DNA from: Methylomonas sp. AM2-LC
GTDB taxonomy: Bacteria; Pseudomonadota; Gammaproteobacteria; Methylococcales; Methylomonadaceae
DNA length: 64,000 bases
Direction: 5' to 3'
Assembly (NCBI RefSeq): GCF_039904985.1
Contig: NZ_CP157005.1
Span: 868,001-932,000, forward strand
The notes below the pieces were generated by a model. It was not told where the DNA came from, made no database searches, and saw nothing but the letters and a program-made list of their open reading frames with translations. Below, one piece after another: positions 45,592 to 55,180 of the stretch. Position numbers and translations under genes: made by a program. Numbering within the stretch: position 1 is the stretch's first letter; each line of letters starts with the position of its first letter.

Positions 45592-48138
45592 ATGAATGTA
45601 GGACTAAAGCCGCTACAGCAAACCAATTTGCGGAAAATCCGCCTATCCAAGCAACGCAGGATGCTTTGTACCGTGCTGGGAATAGGCTTGATTGCCCTAA
45701 TCGACACTGCCTTCGCGGACGAAACCACTCGCCCTTACCATATACCGGCGCAAGCTCTCGACACGAGTTTGTTGCGACTGGCCGCCGACACCGGCCTGGA
45801 AATCCTGTTCACTGCCGACCAGATACGCGGAATGACCGGCAACAGCCTGGATGGCAATTTGACGACTAAGCAGGCGCTGGATCAATTGCTGAAAGGAAGC
45901 GGTTACACCTACCGATTTATTGATGAGCATACTGTGACTCTGGAAAAAGCGTCAACACCTCCGGCGTCACAGATTAATCAGGCCGATCCTACGACCTTAC
46001 CCAAGGTTACAGTGGTCGGCAATGCAGTCTATGACGCCACAAATCCTTACAATGAAGATTACGTTCTACCGAACGCGACAAGTGGCACCAAGACAGACAC
46101 GCTGATCATGGAAACGCCGTTGAACGTGCAAGTCATTTCAAAACAGGTTTTGAAGGATCAGCAAGTCATCTCCCTTGATCAGGCCTTAAGAAATGTGAGT
46201 GGCGTAGTGATGGAGTCACGCGATAACCCTAATGGTGGTTTCGGGTTGGGGACCAACTTGTACTTACGTGGATTTCAGACCAGTACATTTTTTCGAAACG
46301 GTTTCCGTATTGACAATCCTTCAGTTTCTACCATGGGCTTAAGTGATCGTCAGTTTGCCAATGTGGAGAGCGTTGAAGTGTTGAAGGGGTCATCGGCGAT
46401 TTTGTACGGTCGCGTAGAACCGGGCGGCATGGTCAACGTCATCACTAAGCAACCGCTGGCAACGCCTTATTATTCTTTGACTCAACAGTTCGGTTCGTAT
46501 AATACCAACCGAACCAGTTTAGATAGCAGTGGACCGTTGACGCAAGACGACACCTTACTGTACCGGCTGAACATGTCCTATCAAAATCAGGGCAGTTTTC
46601 GCGACGGCGTCAATAGTGAAAATTTCTTTATCGCGCCCATTATCAAATGGAACATTAACCCGCGTACCCAGGCAAGCCTGGAAATGGAATATCAGCACGA
46701 CACTGAAGTGCAGAACGTCGGCCTTGTACCCGGCTTGAACGGACAACTGGCTAATATTCCATACAACCGGAATTATTTTGATCCTAACGGCATAAACGTC
46801 CAGGATACTTATTTCATCGGTTTAAATTGGTCACATCAGTTCAATGACGACTGGTCCATTAAACATCGCATCCAGGTCAATAAGAACAATTTGAATCTAT
46901 TCAATACCCAACAGGCTGCGTTTGGTGTAAATGATGACAGCAACGGCAAGCCGATATTAACCCTTAACACCATGGCAGGCTCCTATGCGACCGATACCTA
47001 TTCCACGGGTCTTGATTTGACCGGACATTTCAATACAGGAATACTCAAGCACACCCTGTTGTTTGGCGGCGATTATTACCGATATACCATGAACCAGGCA
47101 TTTATGAACAATGGTTCTGTAAGCGTTAGTTTGTTAAATCCAGCCTATCCCGGTATGCTGCCAACGGCTCCTGATCCTACCCAAAACTATACCGCTAATA
47201 ATCAAATCGATAATTATGGGTTTTATCTGCAAGACCAGATTCAGTTACCCTATCACATCCACTTGCTCGGGGGTATGAGATACCAATATATCCACGAAAT
47301 TTTCAATATTGAACAAGGGGGGATCACTTCCGCTCTGAATCCAATTAATACAGCTGATGCAGTCACACCTAGAGCTGGTGTGCTGTGGAATCCAGAATCC
47401 TGGCTCAGCGTCTACGCTAATTATACTGAAGGCTTTGGGGTGAATACCGGGGTAGCTTATCCAAGCGGCAAACCGGTTCCGCCCACCGGAGCCAAACAGT
47501 ATGAGGGTGGCATCAAGACTGAGTTTTTCGATGGACGTTTGCGGGCCACCTTGGCCTATTACGATTTAACTAAGACCAACATCCCGACACCTGTTCTTGG
47601 TAATCTTAATACAAACATGGTATCAGTCACGGGGGAAGCCAATTCACATGGACCTGAGTTCGACATAATGGGCGAAATCTTGCCTGGCTGGAATGTCATT
47701 GCCAACTATACCAATATGGCTGTCCACATTACAAAAAGCAATAACGGCGATGTTGGCAACCGATTTTATAATGTCCCGCGCAATATGAGCAAAATATGGA
47801 GCACCTATGAAATTCAGCAAGGTGATCTGCAAGGTGTCAAATTGGGCGGCGGTGTGACCATGCAGGATGATCTGCTCGGTGGTTTTGCTGGTTCTGCTCA
47901 ACCTATCTCCGGTTATGCAACGGTATCCCTGATGTCGGGTTATTCTTTCAAGGTCAATAAAGCAAAGATAACTGCGCAGTTGAATGTCGAAAACCTGTTA
48001 GACAAGCATTATTACACGGGGGGTGTTAACTATCTAGGCCCCAACGGAATACCTCAATCGGCTAGCGGCTATAATTATACATTTATGTCTTTCGGCATGC
48101 CTCGCACTTTGATGGGGTCGATTAATATTCAGTACTAG
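45592..48138 (+). CDS. TonB-dependent receptor 2 with STN signalling domain
   Basis: 848 residues, a paralogue of receptor 1. It has a signal region to about residue 42 (DTAFADE), an STN domain (YHIPAQALDTSLLRLAAD...GSGYTYRFIDEHTVTLEKA), a plug (TLIMETPLNVQVISKQVLKDQ...VEVLKGSSAILYGRVEPGG) and a barrel ending MGSINIQY. The STN end, plug and C-terminus are very close to receptor 1. The extracellular-loop regions of the barrel differ much more, as expected if the pair recognise different ligands after duplication. Ribosome site GAGGAG precedes ATG 45592. Substrate uncertainty is as for receptor 1. Confidence 0.93.
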   Translation: MNVGLKPLQQTNLRKIRLSKQRRMLCTVLGIGLIALIDTAFADETTRPYHIPAQALDTSLLRLAADTGLEILFTADQIRGMTGNSLDGNLTTKQALDQLLKGSGYTYRFIDEHTVTLEKASTPPASQINQADPTTLPKVTVVGNAVYDATNPYNEDYVLPNATSGTKTDTLIMETPLNVQVISKQVLKDQQVISLDQALRNVSGVVMESRDNPNGGFGLGTNLYLRGFQTSTFFRNGFRIDNPSVSTMGLSDRQFANVESVEVLKGSSAILYGRVEPGGMVNVITKQPLATPYYSLTQQFGSYNTNRTSLDSSGPLTQDDTLLYRLNMSYQNQGSFRDGVNSENFFIAPIIKWNINPRTQASLEMEYQHDTEVQNVGLVPGLNGQLANIPYNRNYFDPNGINVQDTYFIGLNWSHQFNDDWSIKHRIQVNKNNLNLFNTQQAAFGVNDDSNGKPILTLNTMAGSYATDTYSTGLDLTGHFNTGILKHTLLFGGDYYRYTMNQAFMNNGSVSVSLLNPAYPGMLPTAPDPTQNYTANNQIDNYGFYLQDQIQLPYHIHLLGGMRYQYIHEIFNIEQGGITSALNPINTADAVTPRAGVLWNPESWLSVYANYTEGFGVNTGVAYPSGKPVPPTGAKQYEGGIKTEFFDGRLRATLAYYDLTKTNIPTPVLGNLNTNMVSVTGEANSHGPEFDIMGEILPGWNVIANYTNMAVHITKSNNGDVGNRFYNVPRNMSKIWSTYEIQQGDLQGVKLGGGVTMQDDLLGGFAGSAQPISGYATVSLMSGYSFKVNKAKITAQLNVENLLDKHYYTGGVNYLGPNGIPQSASGYNYTFMSFGMPRTLMGSINIQY

Positions 48139-48143
48139 TTGGC

Positions 48144-48204
48144 ATTGAGCTTTCAACTCTAGCTCAATTTTTCAGGCAGGATTCATGTAGTTCGTGATCT
48201 GCCT
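48144..48204 (+). terminator. Two conserved hairpins after receptor 2
   Basis: Hairpin 1 is ATTGAGCT/AGCTCAAT (48144-48151 with 48161-48168), same loop type TTCAACTCT as after receptor 1. The outer part of hairpin 2 pairs 48174-48180 with 48198-48204; its inner part is disrupted. Confidence 0.5.
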
Positions 48205-48299
48205 ATGTTGAATAATATTTGTTTCCTACAAAACCCAAAAACATACACTACCAGTGTTTACACAGGATGAGAAAACTGTGCAGCCATCATAAATTTAGG

Positions 48300-48326
48300 T
48301 GCCAAGCTGTATGGTTCTGCTTGGCA
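48300..48326. repeat. 8-bp inverted repeat TGCCAAGC/GCTTGGCA
   Basis: Perfect arms 48300-48307 and 48319-48326 with an 11-base spacer, 54 bp before the membrane-protein gene. It could be an operator or a hairpin. Confidence 0.4.
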
Positions 48327-48379
48327 AATTAATTAGTTCGACGTACGATTATAAAAAATTGAAACAATGGTAATTAAAA

Positions 48380-49000
48380 ATGTCAATTTACTTAAAATCA
48401 AGCCAACAGCCCAAGCTATCAAACCGGTTTCTTCATACTGAACCGGCAAAGTCTATCTATAGCGGTCATCACGCCACAGTCAATTGTGAATGCTGTAATC
48501 GGACTATGGTTCCCAGAGTGGTCAGTTATTACGGTCAGCCACTGAAATCCTTTTGTCCATTTTGCGGAAGTACATTCACAAAATTCCCAACAGGTTTTAC
48601 TCGATTCATACGGGGGAGATATCCAGATATCCAGTCATTTTCCGTTTTTAAAAAACTTGCAGCTATAACAATCTGCTTGGTATTGCTATGGTTTGTTGCT
48701 GATTGGGGCAATCTCTCAGATAACATCAGCTTGTTTGCAGGATTCGGAACTGCATTTTTTCTTGCTATGACATTAGCTGAATTGGTTTTTCAAGGAATTG
48801 AACGTTTAGCGGCCAAGTTTTTGCATAAAAGTAACTACTACTGGGCATTATTGGTATTGGGAGCAATGATAATTGCCCATGAGCGTCGGGCGCTTGCAGG
48901 CTATGTCGCTGTATTTTTCATTATGATTATTGCTCGTGGTTTTGTTGCTGCGTTTCTTCAGAATCGAGAAAAACATAAAAAACCACATTTCAATAATTGA
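48380..49000 (+). CDS. Zinc-ribbon membrane protein of unknown function
   Basis: 206 residues. The N-terminal cytoplasmic part holds a probable zinc ribbon (CECC near residue 36 and CPFC near 60). Three to four transmembrane helices follow (about 91-106, 115-135, 150-165, 170-190). I do not recognise a family. It converges on traG and overlaps its 3' end by 11 bp. It is bordered by receptor 2, so it may be ICE backbone at the end of the cargo. No function can be assigned. Confidence 0.7.
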   Translation: MSIYLKSSQQPKLSNRFLHTEPAKSIYSGHHATVNCECCNRTMVPRVVSYYGQPLKSFCPFCGSTFTKFPTGFTRFIRGRYPDIQSFSVFKKLAAITICLVLLWFVADWGNLSDNISLFAGFGTAFFLAMTLAELVFQGIERLAAKFLHKSNYYWALLVLGAMIIAHERRALAGYVAVFFIMIIARGFVAAFLQNREKHKKPHFNN

Positions 49001-52000
49001 TCAGTCCGCGAGCTCGATTGTATTGGCCTATTTGGTCAATCAGATCACTTCTGTTTTGACCAGCGGCGCTTCTTAATAATTTAGCGATATTGTTGCCATC
49101 ATGGTCGCCTTCTTCATTAAGTAATTGTTGCTTGGCTTCGCCCAAACTGCCAATATTTTCACTACTCACAGCAACCCCGGCAAAGGTTTCATACATTGCG
49201 GCACGATAATAAGCTTGTTGACTTGGTGTAAGTCTGTCAGCTATTTTATTTACTCGTTGATCAGCCCAGGCTTGTGTAGCTTGAGAGAATCCGGGATAGG
49301 ATTGGGATGCAGCATATTTGAAAGCATCCCATTTTTCAGCGCCTTTTGATCGGGCCTCATCGTAACTATCATTGAACTGTTTTAAGTATTCATGGCCGGC
49401 AGAACCTAAGGCTTCAAGATTTTTGGCGGTACTGTAAACTCCACCACCTATGTAGTTATATGATGCCTCTGCTGCTGACGGTGTATCGTTTGCCGCCGCA
49501 GCAATAGACGCCCTAAAATGTTCTGCCTTAATATTGGCCAGTTCACCAAAGCCTTGTCTCGATTCCTGATCGATGGCATTCAAATTTTGATCGTGATGCG
49601 CTTCAATTGATTTCTTGCCGACTGCAATTTTACCGCTGGTACTGTGAATCTGACCCTGCGCCCGATGGCTGACACCTTCGGTTTCATGCCTTGGATCGGA
49701 AAGATTAGCCTGCTGAACCATCGATTGGACTTTACCAATTTTAGGCACTTGGCTTGTAAGGTTTTCATTTTGACTGGGATTCCTATTTGAATCAGCTTTC
49801 GGCGCATTGAATGCATCCCCCAATAACTGGTAACCAGCTATTTCAGCGTTATGTGATTGCTGGCTATCCAATGTCCGATAACTCGGCGATGAGAATCCGG
49901 TTAGTAATGACATGCCTGCTGCCACATAAGCCTGATCACCATTGCTAATCCAGCCTGCCGCTTTCCATTGCGACGCTAGGCGTTGGGCGTCTCCCCTAAG
50001 ACCATATTGATCCAGGGTTTGATCAAGATGTTCCATCAGCTTTGGATCATTCGCAATTTTGTATCCAGTTTCTGCCGCGCCGAAACTGGCTTGTGAACCG
50101 AAACGTTGTTGTGCCGATACGGTTTTCTGATAAGTTTCGGATGCGGAAACAGCATCGGTGGCGCTATGTTGCAGGGATGATATTGATTGGCTCTGCAAGC
50201 CCATGGATGCAACGTTTCGCGTACCAGACTGGGCATCTAGAGCCAAGCTTTTGGCGAGGCCTGCCTGATAACCCTGGCTGTCGTTGACGGTTTGGGTAAT
50301 ATCGGCCGCAATGGAATCGGATTTGTCCTTGCCAACTTTAAAATCATTCTGCAAACGTCCCGAGATCGCAGCCCCCAGTCTTTCATCAGACATTTTTGCG
50401 GCGGCATTGGCGCTGCCGGCCACCAGCGCCGAAAAGTGATCCGCCGATATACCAGTATCGGCATGCCTTTTGGCAAAAGCTTCACCAAACTGCCGATTAT
50501 AAGCATCGGTATGACTGGAGCTGCTGGCGATTTGTTTTCCCAAAGAGTGACTATCAAACGCATCGTTGGTGATGCTACTGGATTTGGACGCCGTTGACGA
50601 CAAGCTATTCATGAAACTACTGCTGGCTTGTTCGGAAGCGCTGGAAGCGGAAGAGACCGCCGCGCTCATATCCTTGCCTGCTGTAAAGCTTGGCAGGACT
50701 TTATCGCTGCCGGTCTGGGTGACCGCCGACAACGGACTGTATTGATGTTGGGGATGAGCATTCAAGACTGGCGCCGGACTCACTACGTCGGGTGTGGTGA
50801 TTTTTTCATTGGCATAATCACCACCATCCATCCGTCCCAGAAAATGCGTTGTAGTCACTGCACCTCGATAAATCAGCATCAAGGAAATCGCCGGTGTCGA
50901 AGCCGCCAACATGCCACCGATTGAGAGCCATTGTTGCAACTCCATGTCCATCTGGTAAATACCCATCATGGAGGGCAAATTGTAATTGGCCGCCGTCAAC
51001 GCTGACATTTTGCCAGCCGCCGACATATTGATGAACAAATTAATCACCGCCAGGATAGGCATCCAGAGCTGTATCCATAACAACATCGAGAAATAGCCGA
51101 TGTTCATGCGTATACCGACACTGCCAAACAGCACTACAAACCCCATAATTGGTGCAATCGCATAGCTCAATCCCTCGATAAACGCCATCATCGGCCGGAC
51201 GATTTTCGAGAACAAAGTCTGTTCCGCCGCCCATTGGGTATTGCGTTGCTGGATGGCTTGTTCGATCATGGAGGCTTTGGTCCAGTGCAGACCATCTTCA
51301 TGCCTGCCGATGACGCCTTGTTCAAACATCGGCATAATGGCCGACATCAACATGTAATTGCTGGCGTTGACCACTCCTGGTCCGGCCAAAGCGTCAAACG
51401 CATCCTGAATTTTCGGTACCGCATCTGCGGCAGCTGGCACACCTAAAATCTGTTGTAACTTGGTTTCCAACGCTGTGCTGAAAGCGCCATTGGCCATCAC
51501 GCCTAAAGCCGTCCAGGCATCGGTGCACGTCAGGGTTTGCGGTTGACCGCCGACATAGATTTCGGTCATGTAAATGTCGGAGTCGAAGCGAATGGCATTG
51601 AGCGGATCGGCATCGCGCAGAATGGCGTCAATGGCTTTCAGATTCAAATCGACCCCGGTCAGTGTACATTCTTTGACGTAATTGGCGAAAGAGCTTTCCA
51701 TGTCGCTGCCGGCCACCGGTGCATTGGCTGCGCCTAAACCAACACGGGATAACAAATTCTTCCGAACGGCGGTCAAGGTTTGCAGGGTATCGGCAAAACC
51801 CTTGCCGGTCATGGTCGGCATCCCGAAAGCCTGTTCAAACATGCGTGTGGTACGGTAACCCATATTCGACATCACACTGCCAACCGCTGCCGGCCCCAGT
51901 GGTACATTATCGACCACCACTACACTACCGGTATAGGCATCCTCAATACTGACCTGGACTGACGGCGCATACAACATCAGCCACAGCACATACGCCAACA

Positions 52001-52187
52001 ACAAATCCTGATAGCGTATCCCTTGACCATCAAACTGCATCAAGGCTCGTAGCATGATGATGATCACCCCGATCACGCCACCGACGGCTGCGGCAGTACG
52101 GTAATCGCCGGTTCCGGAAATCATCGACACCGCATTCAACACCGCTTGCAGATAGGCCGAATCGCCCACCGAGAAAATTTCAAACAT
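48990..52187 (-). CDS. traG: F-type conjugation protein TraG (mating-pair stabilisation)
   Basis: 1065 residues, close to F and SXT TraG lengths. The N-terminal half is a TraG_N-type membrane domain with several helices (about 35-60, 330-370, 375-400, 435-455) and the segment GYFSMLLWIQLWMPILAVINL. The C-terminal half is a long Ser/Ala/Gln-rich, largely helical periplasmic region (many SSASSASEQ, SGS and DAYNRQFGEAFAKRHADTG stretches). In F, TraG acts in pilus assembly, mating-pair stabilisation and entry exclusion recognition. It is the last gene of traF-traH-traG, starting 53 bp after traH. Confidence 0.9.
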   Translation of the reverse strand: MFEIFSVGDSAYLQAVLNAVSMISGTGDYRTAAAVGGVIGVIIIMLRALMQFDGQGIRYQDLLLAYVLWLMLYAPSVQVSIEDAYTGSVVVVDNVPLGPAAVGSVMSNMGYRTTRMFEQAFGMPTMTGKGFADTLQTLTAVRKNLLSRVGLGAANAPVAGSDMESSFANYVKECTLTGVDLNLKAIDAILRDADPLNAIRFDSDIYMTEIYVGGQPQTLTCTDAWTALGVMANGAFSTALETKLQQILGVPAAADAVPKIQDAFDALAGPGVVNASNYMLMSAIMPMFEQGVIGRHEDGLHWTKASMIEQAIQQRNTQWAAEQTLFSKIVRPMMAFIEGLSYAIAPIMGFVVLFGSVGIRMNIGYFSMLLWIQLWMPILAVINLFINMSAAGKMSALTAANYNLPSMMGIYQMDMELQQWLSIGGMLAASTPAISLMLIYRGAVTTTHFLGRMDGGDYANEKITTPDVVSPAPVLNAHPQHQYSPLSAVTQTGSDKVLPSFTAGKDMSAAVSSASSASEQASSSFMNSLSSTASKSSSITNDAFDSHSLGKQIASSSSHTDAYNRQFGEAFAKRHADTGISADHFSALVAGSANAAAKMSDERLGAAISGRLQNDFKVGKDKSDSIAADITQTVNDSQGYQAGLAKSLALDAQSGTRNVASMGLQSQSISSLQHSATDAVSASETYQKTVSAQQRFGSQASFGAAETGYKIANDPKLMEHLDQTLDQYGLRGDAQRLASQWKAAGWISNGDQAYVAAGMSLLTGFSSPSYRTLDSQQSHNAEIAGYQLLGDAFNAPKADSNRNPSQNENLTSQVPKIGKVQSMVQQANLSDPRHETEGVSHRAQGQIHSTSGKIAVGKKSIEAHHDQNLNAIDQESRQGFGELANIKAEHFRASIAAAANDTPSAAEASYNYIGGGVYSTAKNLEALGSAGHEYLKQFNDSYDEARSKGAEKWDAFKYAASQSYPGFSQATQAWADQRVNKIADRLTPSQQAYYRAAMYETFAGVAVSSENIGSLGEAKQQLLNEEGDHDGNNIAKLLRSAAGQNRSDLIDQIGQYNRARGLINY

Positions 52188-52240
52188 GGGCTACCTGTCT
52201 TACACTGAATAAAGAAAAATACATACCGATTTTTGTGCAG

Positions 52241-53677
52241 TTAAGGGCTTGGCCAGGCTGCGGCAGTTGCAGGGAGCTGAGTTACCGAACCATACTGGCG
52301 AGGTTTTACGGTGTTCATCAGTTGCTGATAAAACGCCATCAAGGTTTGCGGATTGCCGTAACGGCCGGCGATAGTGACGTATTCGTCCTGTATCTGTTCG
52401 CGGGCGACTCGCAATGAATCCATCAGCAACTTGGCGTAAGCATGGTCATTCATTTGGGCGGCAGCCTGTACTGCACTCAGGGTATCGTTGACGATTAATT
52501 GCGCCATTTCCAAAGCGATTACCGGTGCTGCTTCTTCCGCCCATAGTTTGGCAATTCCAGCATCTTCACGAGCCAGGTTATGAATCATGCCGCCAATCGC
52601 ATCCGGCACGGTTTGCATGAAGGCTTGTTCGGTGGCTGTGATGGCGCCGGTATTGGTCGAAAATTTATAGATCAGACCGTTGCCGGTATCGGCTGATCCA
52701 AGCAGAATATCCATCACCCGCTGTTTCAATCCGATCAGATTGAGGTTTTGGACGATGGGTTTAAGACATTGATCGGCGCCATGACCATCTGAGCAGGTGT
52801 ACATATTCACGGTTTGATAGCTATTGCCGGCATCGTTACCGTACATCAAGTCTTTGATGCTCAGAATCGGTGGCGGACCGCTAATGGCATTGTTTTCGCC
52901 CTTGCCGTCCGGAGCAGCTTGCGGCGCATCGACGATCACCGTACCGGAGATACTCATGACCGCTTCCAGCAAGCTATTGCCGCCAAATCGAAACCAGGCG
53001 CCTGCGTTTTGATTAACCAAGGCTCGCCAGACCAGATTGCCCTGGATTTTTTGCGTCAGGTCATTGGGTGAATTTTGTTTAATCTGCTGCATCGGATCGC
53101 CCAGTGTACTGGTATTGGTCCAGCTGGAAAACACATCGCTGATACCTTGGGTAAACGAAGCATTGGACAGATTGGCTTTGCTCTGTAAATCGAAGGCCTT
53201 GACCGTGTCGTTCACCAAACCCTGAGACAAACGGCAAGAATTGCTGAACATCTGGTTCATTTCCTGAATTTTCTTTTGCAGATCGGTCATCACCGAAGCA
53301 CACCAGGGACACATCGCGCCGACCGCTAGCTGGAACGCATAGCCCGCAGCATTGCCGGCGACGTTACGCAGTAATTGCACGAATTGATTGAAGTTGATAA
53401 AGCTGAAACTGCCTCCAAAAAGATCGATGCCACCACAACCGGCGCTGAACGAGGGCGGCACAAACGACACCAGATTGGTATTAGTAATCCCATTGCGAGC
53501 TACCAGATTGCCTCCGGTAATGACACCCCGGCGTTGACCCAAATGCGCGGTCGGCGCGGTGAAATTAGTCATGGTGCCAAACATGCCATCCATTTCCTGT
53601 TGTAAGTCGGCATAGGCTGGTACCGAACTCTCAACCAGCAGCAGAAAAATAACCAATCGCCTATACGAAAAATTCAT
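52241..53677 (-). CDS. traH: F-type conjugal pilus assembly protein TraH
   Basis: 478 residues with a Sec signal peptide (cleavage after PAYA, about residue 23). The TraH hallmark is the region LGQRRGVITGGNLVARNGI, then FVPPSFSAGCGGIDLFGGSFSFIN, followed by AMCPWCASVMTDLQKKI. C-terminal coiled-coil stretches are present. TraH is a periplasmic/outer-membrane component of F-like systems. It overlaps the traF stop by one base (TAATG), so the two are translationally coupled. The several cysteines fit with TraF being a disulfide-handling partner. Confidence 0.93.
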   Translation of the reverse strand: MNFSYRRLVIFLLLVESSVPAYADLQQEMDGMFGTMTNFTAPTAHLGQRRGVITGGNLVARNGITNTNLVSFVPPSFSAGCGGIDLFGGSFSFINFNQFVQLLRNVAGNAAGYAFQLAVGAMCPWCASVMTDLQKKIQEMNQMFSNSCRLSQGLVNDTVKAFDLQSKANLSNASFTQGISDVFSSWTNTSTLGDPMQQIKQNSPNDLTQKIQGNLVWRALVNQNAGAWFRFGGNSLLEAVMSISGTVIVDAPQAAPDGKGENNAISGPPPILSIKDLMYGNDAGNSYQTVNMYTCSDGHGADQCLKPIVQNLNLIGLKQRVMDILLGSADTGNGLIYKFSTNTGAITATEQAFMQTVPDAIGGMIHNLAREDAGIAKLWAEEAAPVIALEMAQLIVNDTLSAVQAAAQMNDHAYAKLLMDSLRVAREQIQDEYVTIAGRYGNPQTLMAFYQQLMNTVKPRQYGSVTQLPATAAAWPSP

Positions 53678-54672
53678 TATTGGATGCTCCCGGTTTGCGC
53701 GCTTTGCTGCAAGGCTTGAATCAATGACAGAGGATCTTGAGCGGTTGTTGGACTGATGCTGCCAGCTGTTGGCAGCAACATCGGCGTAGAGCGGATACCC
53801 TGTGTGGTTTGATACTGGGAAGGCTCTATCCAGCCGGCTTCTTTGCCTGCCAGCAAAATCCGGCTGGTCATTTCCTCCAGTGACAGCACGCCTTGCGATA
53901 ACGGCACGATTTGCTTAGGCGGATTCATAAGGAACAGCGCCGGTGTCTGCTCAACCCCAAGCAATGCCGCCTGTCCTTTGTCGAGCTTGAAGTTTCCGAA
54001 CAATCCATTCGGCATCGGTAATCCATCCAGTGAAACCGCATAGATTTTGAAGCCATAGGCTCTTTCCAGCATGCTCAAGATCGGTGCCTGCACATGGCAA
54101 TACCGACAGTCCGAGCGGAAGAAAAATAAAATGCCAATATGTGCTGCAATGTCTTTCAATGCCCGATCTGCGGCTACGCCAGCTTGATGATTCGCTTCAT
54201 TGGCGGCAAAGGTTGAGATTGGACGGCGAACGGTTTCATCCAGTTGCGGATCGGACATCACCACATAACGGGCGGCGTTGGTAAACCGTTCGGCCTTGTC
54301 CATCATTACCCGTTGCAGGTAATAAAACGCCGCTACATTCTCCTGAGTTGGCTCATCAATGGCCTTGTTCAGGTAACGTTCCATGTTTTGCTTAAGCCAG
54401 ACGGAAGACAAGGGTGCGGGTTCAACAGGCATTTCGCGGGTTTCTGGTTTAGGTGGCTTCTCGGCAGATATTGGCGGTTTTGAGTCTGGAATGGCGGATT
54501 CAATGGGTTTTTTCGTGATCGGTTCCGGCTGAACTTCATACCAAAACCAACCGCGTTGTTTGTCTTCGAAGTACGAAACGCGGGGTAAATCTGTGCTGTC
54601 CTCTCCCCAAGCTTTTAGGGCTGGGAAGGTAATAAAAATCAGGATAAGCAAATAGGCGTGAGTTCGGTTCAT
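53677..54672 (-). CDS. traF: F-type conjugal pilus assembly protein TraF (thioredoxin-like)
   Basis: 331 residues with a signal peptide (about 1-22, ending ALKAWGE). A linker rich in Pro and Lys leads to a thioredoxin-like domain with CRYC (near residue 200; region ILFFFRSDCRYCHVQAPIL) and a cis-Pro segment VEQTPALFL. In F-type systems TraF is a periplasmic protein of the pilus assembly machine; this copy keeps both active-site cysteines, which F TraF lacks. It is first in the traF-traH-traG operon, which starts from the intergenic region carrying the palindromes at 54706 and 54777. Confidence 0.9.
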   Translation of the reverse strand: MNRTHAYLLILIFITFPALKAWGEDSTDLPRVSYFEDKQRGWFWYEVQPEPITKKPIESAIPDSKPPISAEKPPKPETREMPVEPAPLSSVWLKQNMERYLNKAIDEPTQENVAAFYYLQRVMMDKAERFTNAARYVVMSDPQLDETVRRPISTFAANEANHQAGVAADRALKDIAAHIGILFFFRSDCRYCHVQAPILSMLERAYGFKIYAVSLDGLPMPNGLFGNFKLDKGQAALLGVEQTPALFLMNPPKQIVPLSQGVLSLEEMTSRILLAGKEAGWIEPSQYQTTQGIRSTPMLLPTAGSISPTTAQDPLSLIQALQQSAQTGSIQ

Positions 54673-54705
54673 AGCCTAATTGTCAGCTATGTTCCATACA
54701 GGGTG

Positions 54706-54743
54706 ACTTGCAAAAAATCGCTAATTACGCATTTTTTGCAAGT
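54706..54743. promoter_or_regulatory. 38-bp palindromic operator candidate, site A
   Basis: Arms ACTTGCAAAAAATCG (54706-54720) and GCATTTTTTGCAAGT (54729-54743) are separated by 8 bp. Thirteen of 15 positions pair. Same geometry and sequence as sites B (54777) and C (58044). It lies 34 bp upstream of the traF start codon. Confidence 0.75.
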
Positions 54744-54776
54744 TAGAAACATTTTTTTTGTGGTAGTGACCGTCTA

Positions 54777-54814
54777 CCTTGCAAAAAATGACGAAAAACT
54801 TATTTCTTGCAGAA
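54777..54814. promoter_or_regulatory. 38-bp palindromic operator candidate, site B
   Basis: The core arms TGCAAAAAATGA (54780-54791) and TTATTTCTTGCA (54800-54811) are separated by 8 bp, the same spacing as A and C but with weaker outer positions. Its centre is 71 bp from site A's centre. Confidence 0.6.
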
Positions 54815-55180
54815 GTCCTACGAAATCGAGCTTGTAAAATCACCGGACAAGCGGACTCATTTTTTTGCTTAAAAAACCTAGCAAACGTGCTCACTAATAG
54901 CTTGAAAAACAATTGTAAATTTTATGCAAAACGAATCTTGTCCAAATTTAGTTCCTAGCTAGGGTTTTTGAGCCAAGTTTTTTGCTAGGTTAAATGGATA
55001 AAATTTTCTGATGTATCAACAGGACTTAATTTATTGATACAGAATGGTTTTCTATGAAAAAACAGTTGCTAGGTCGCAACAAAGAAAATCCGCTTACGGA
55101 TGGCAAAAACAGTGGTTTTAGCCGAAAAAGTTATTAGGTTTTTACACCCTAAAAACCTATAGTTAAGTATAGGATTTTAC

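Larger units (their letters stand above)
54673..55180. other. Candidate oriT and divergent regulatory region
   Basis: This 508-bp gene-free, AT-rich region lies between traF (minus) and mobI (plus). In SXT and IncA/C elements oriT lies just upstream of mobI. It contains two 38-bp palindromes (54706-54743, 54777-54814). A further 11-bp inverted repeat AACCTAGCAAA (54875-54885) pairs with TTTGCTAGGTT (54981-54991). There is also CCTAGCTAGG (54954-54963), another TTGCTAGGT near 55067, and CCTATA/TATAGG (55156-55161, 55168-55173). The nick site cannot be identified by eye. Confidence 0.55.
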
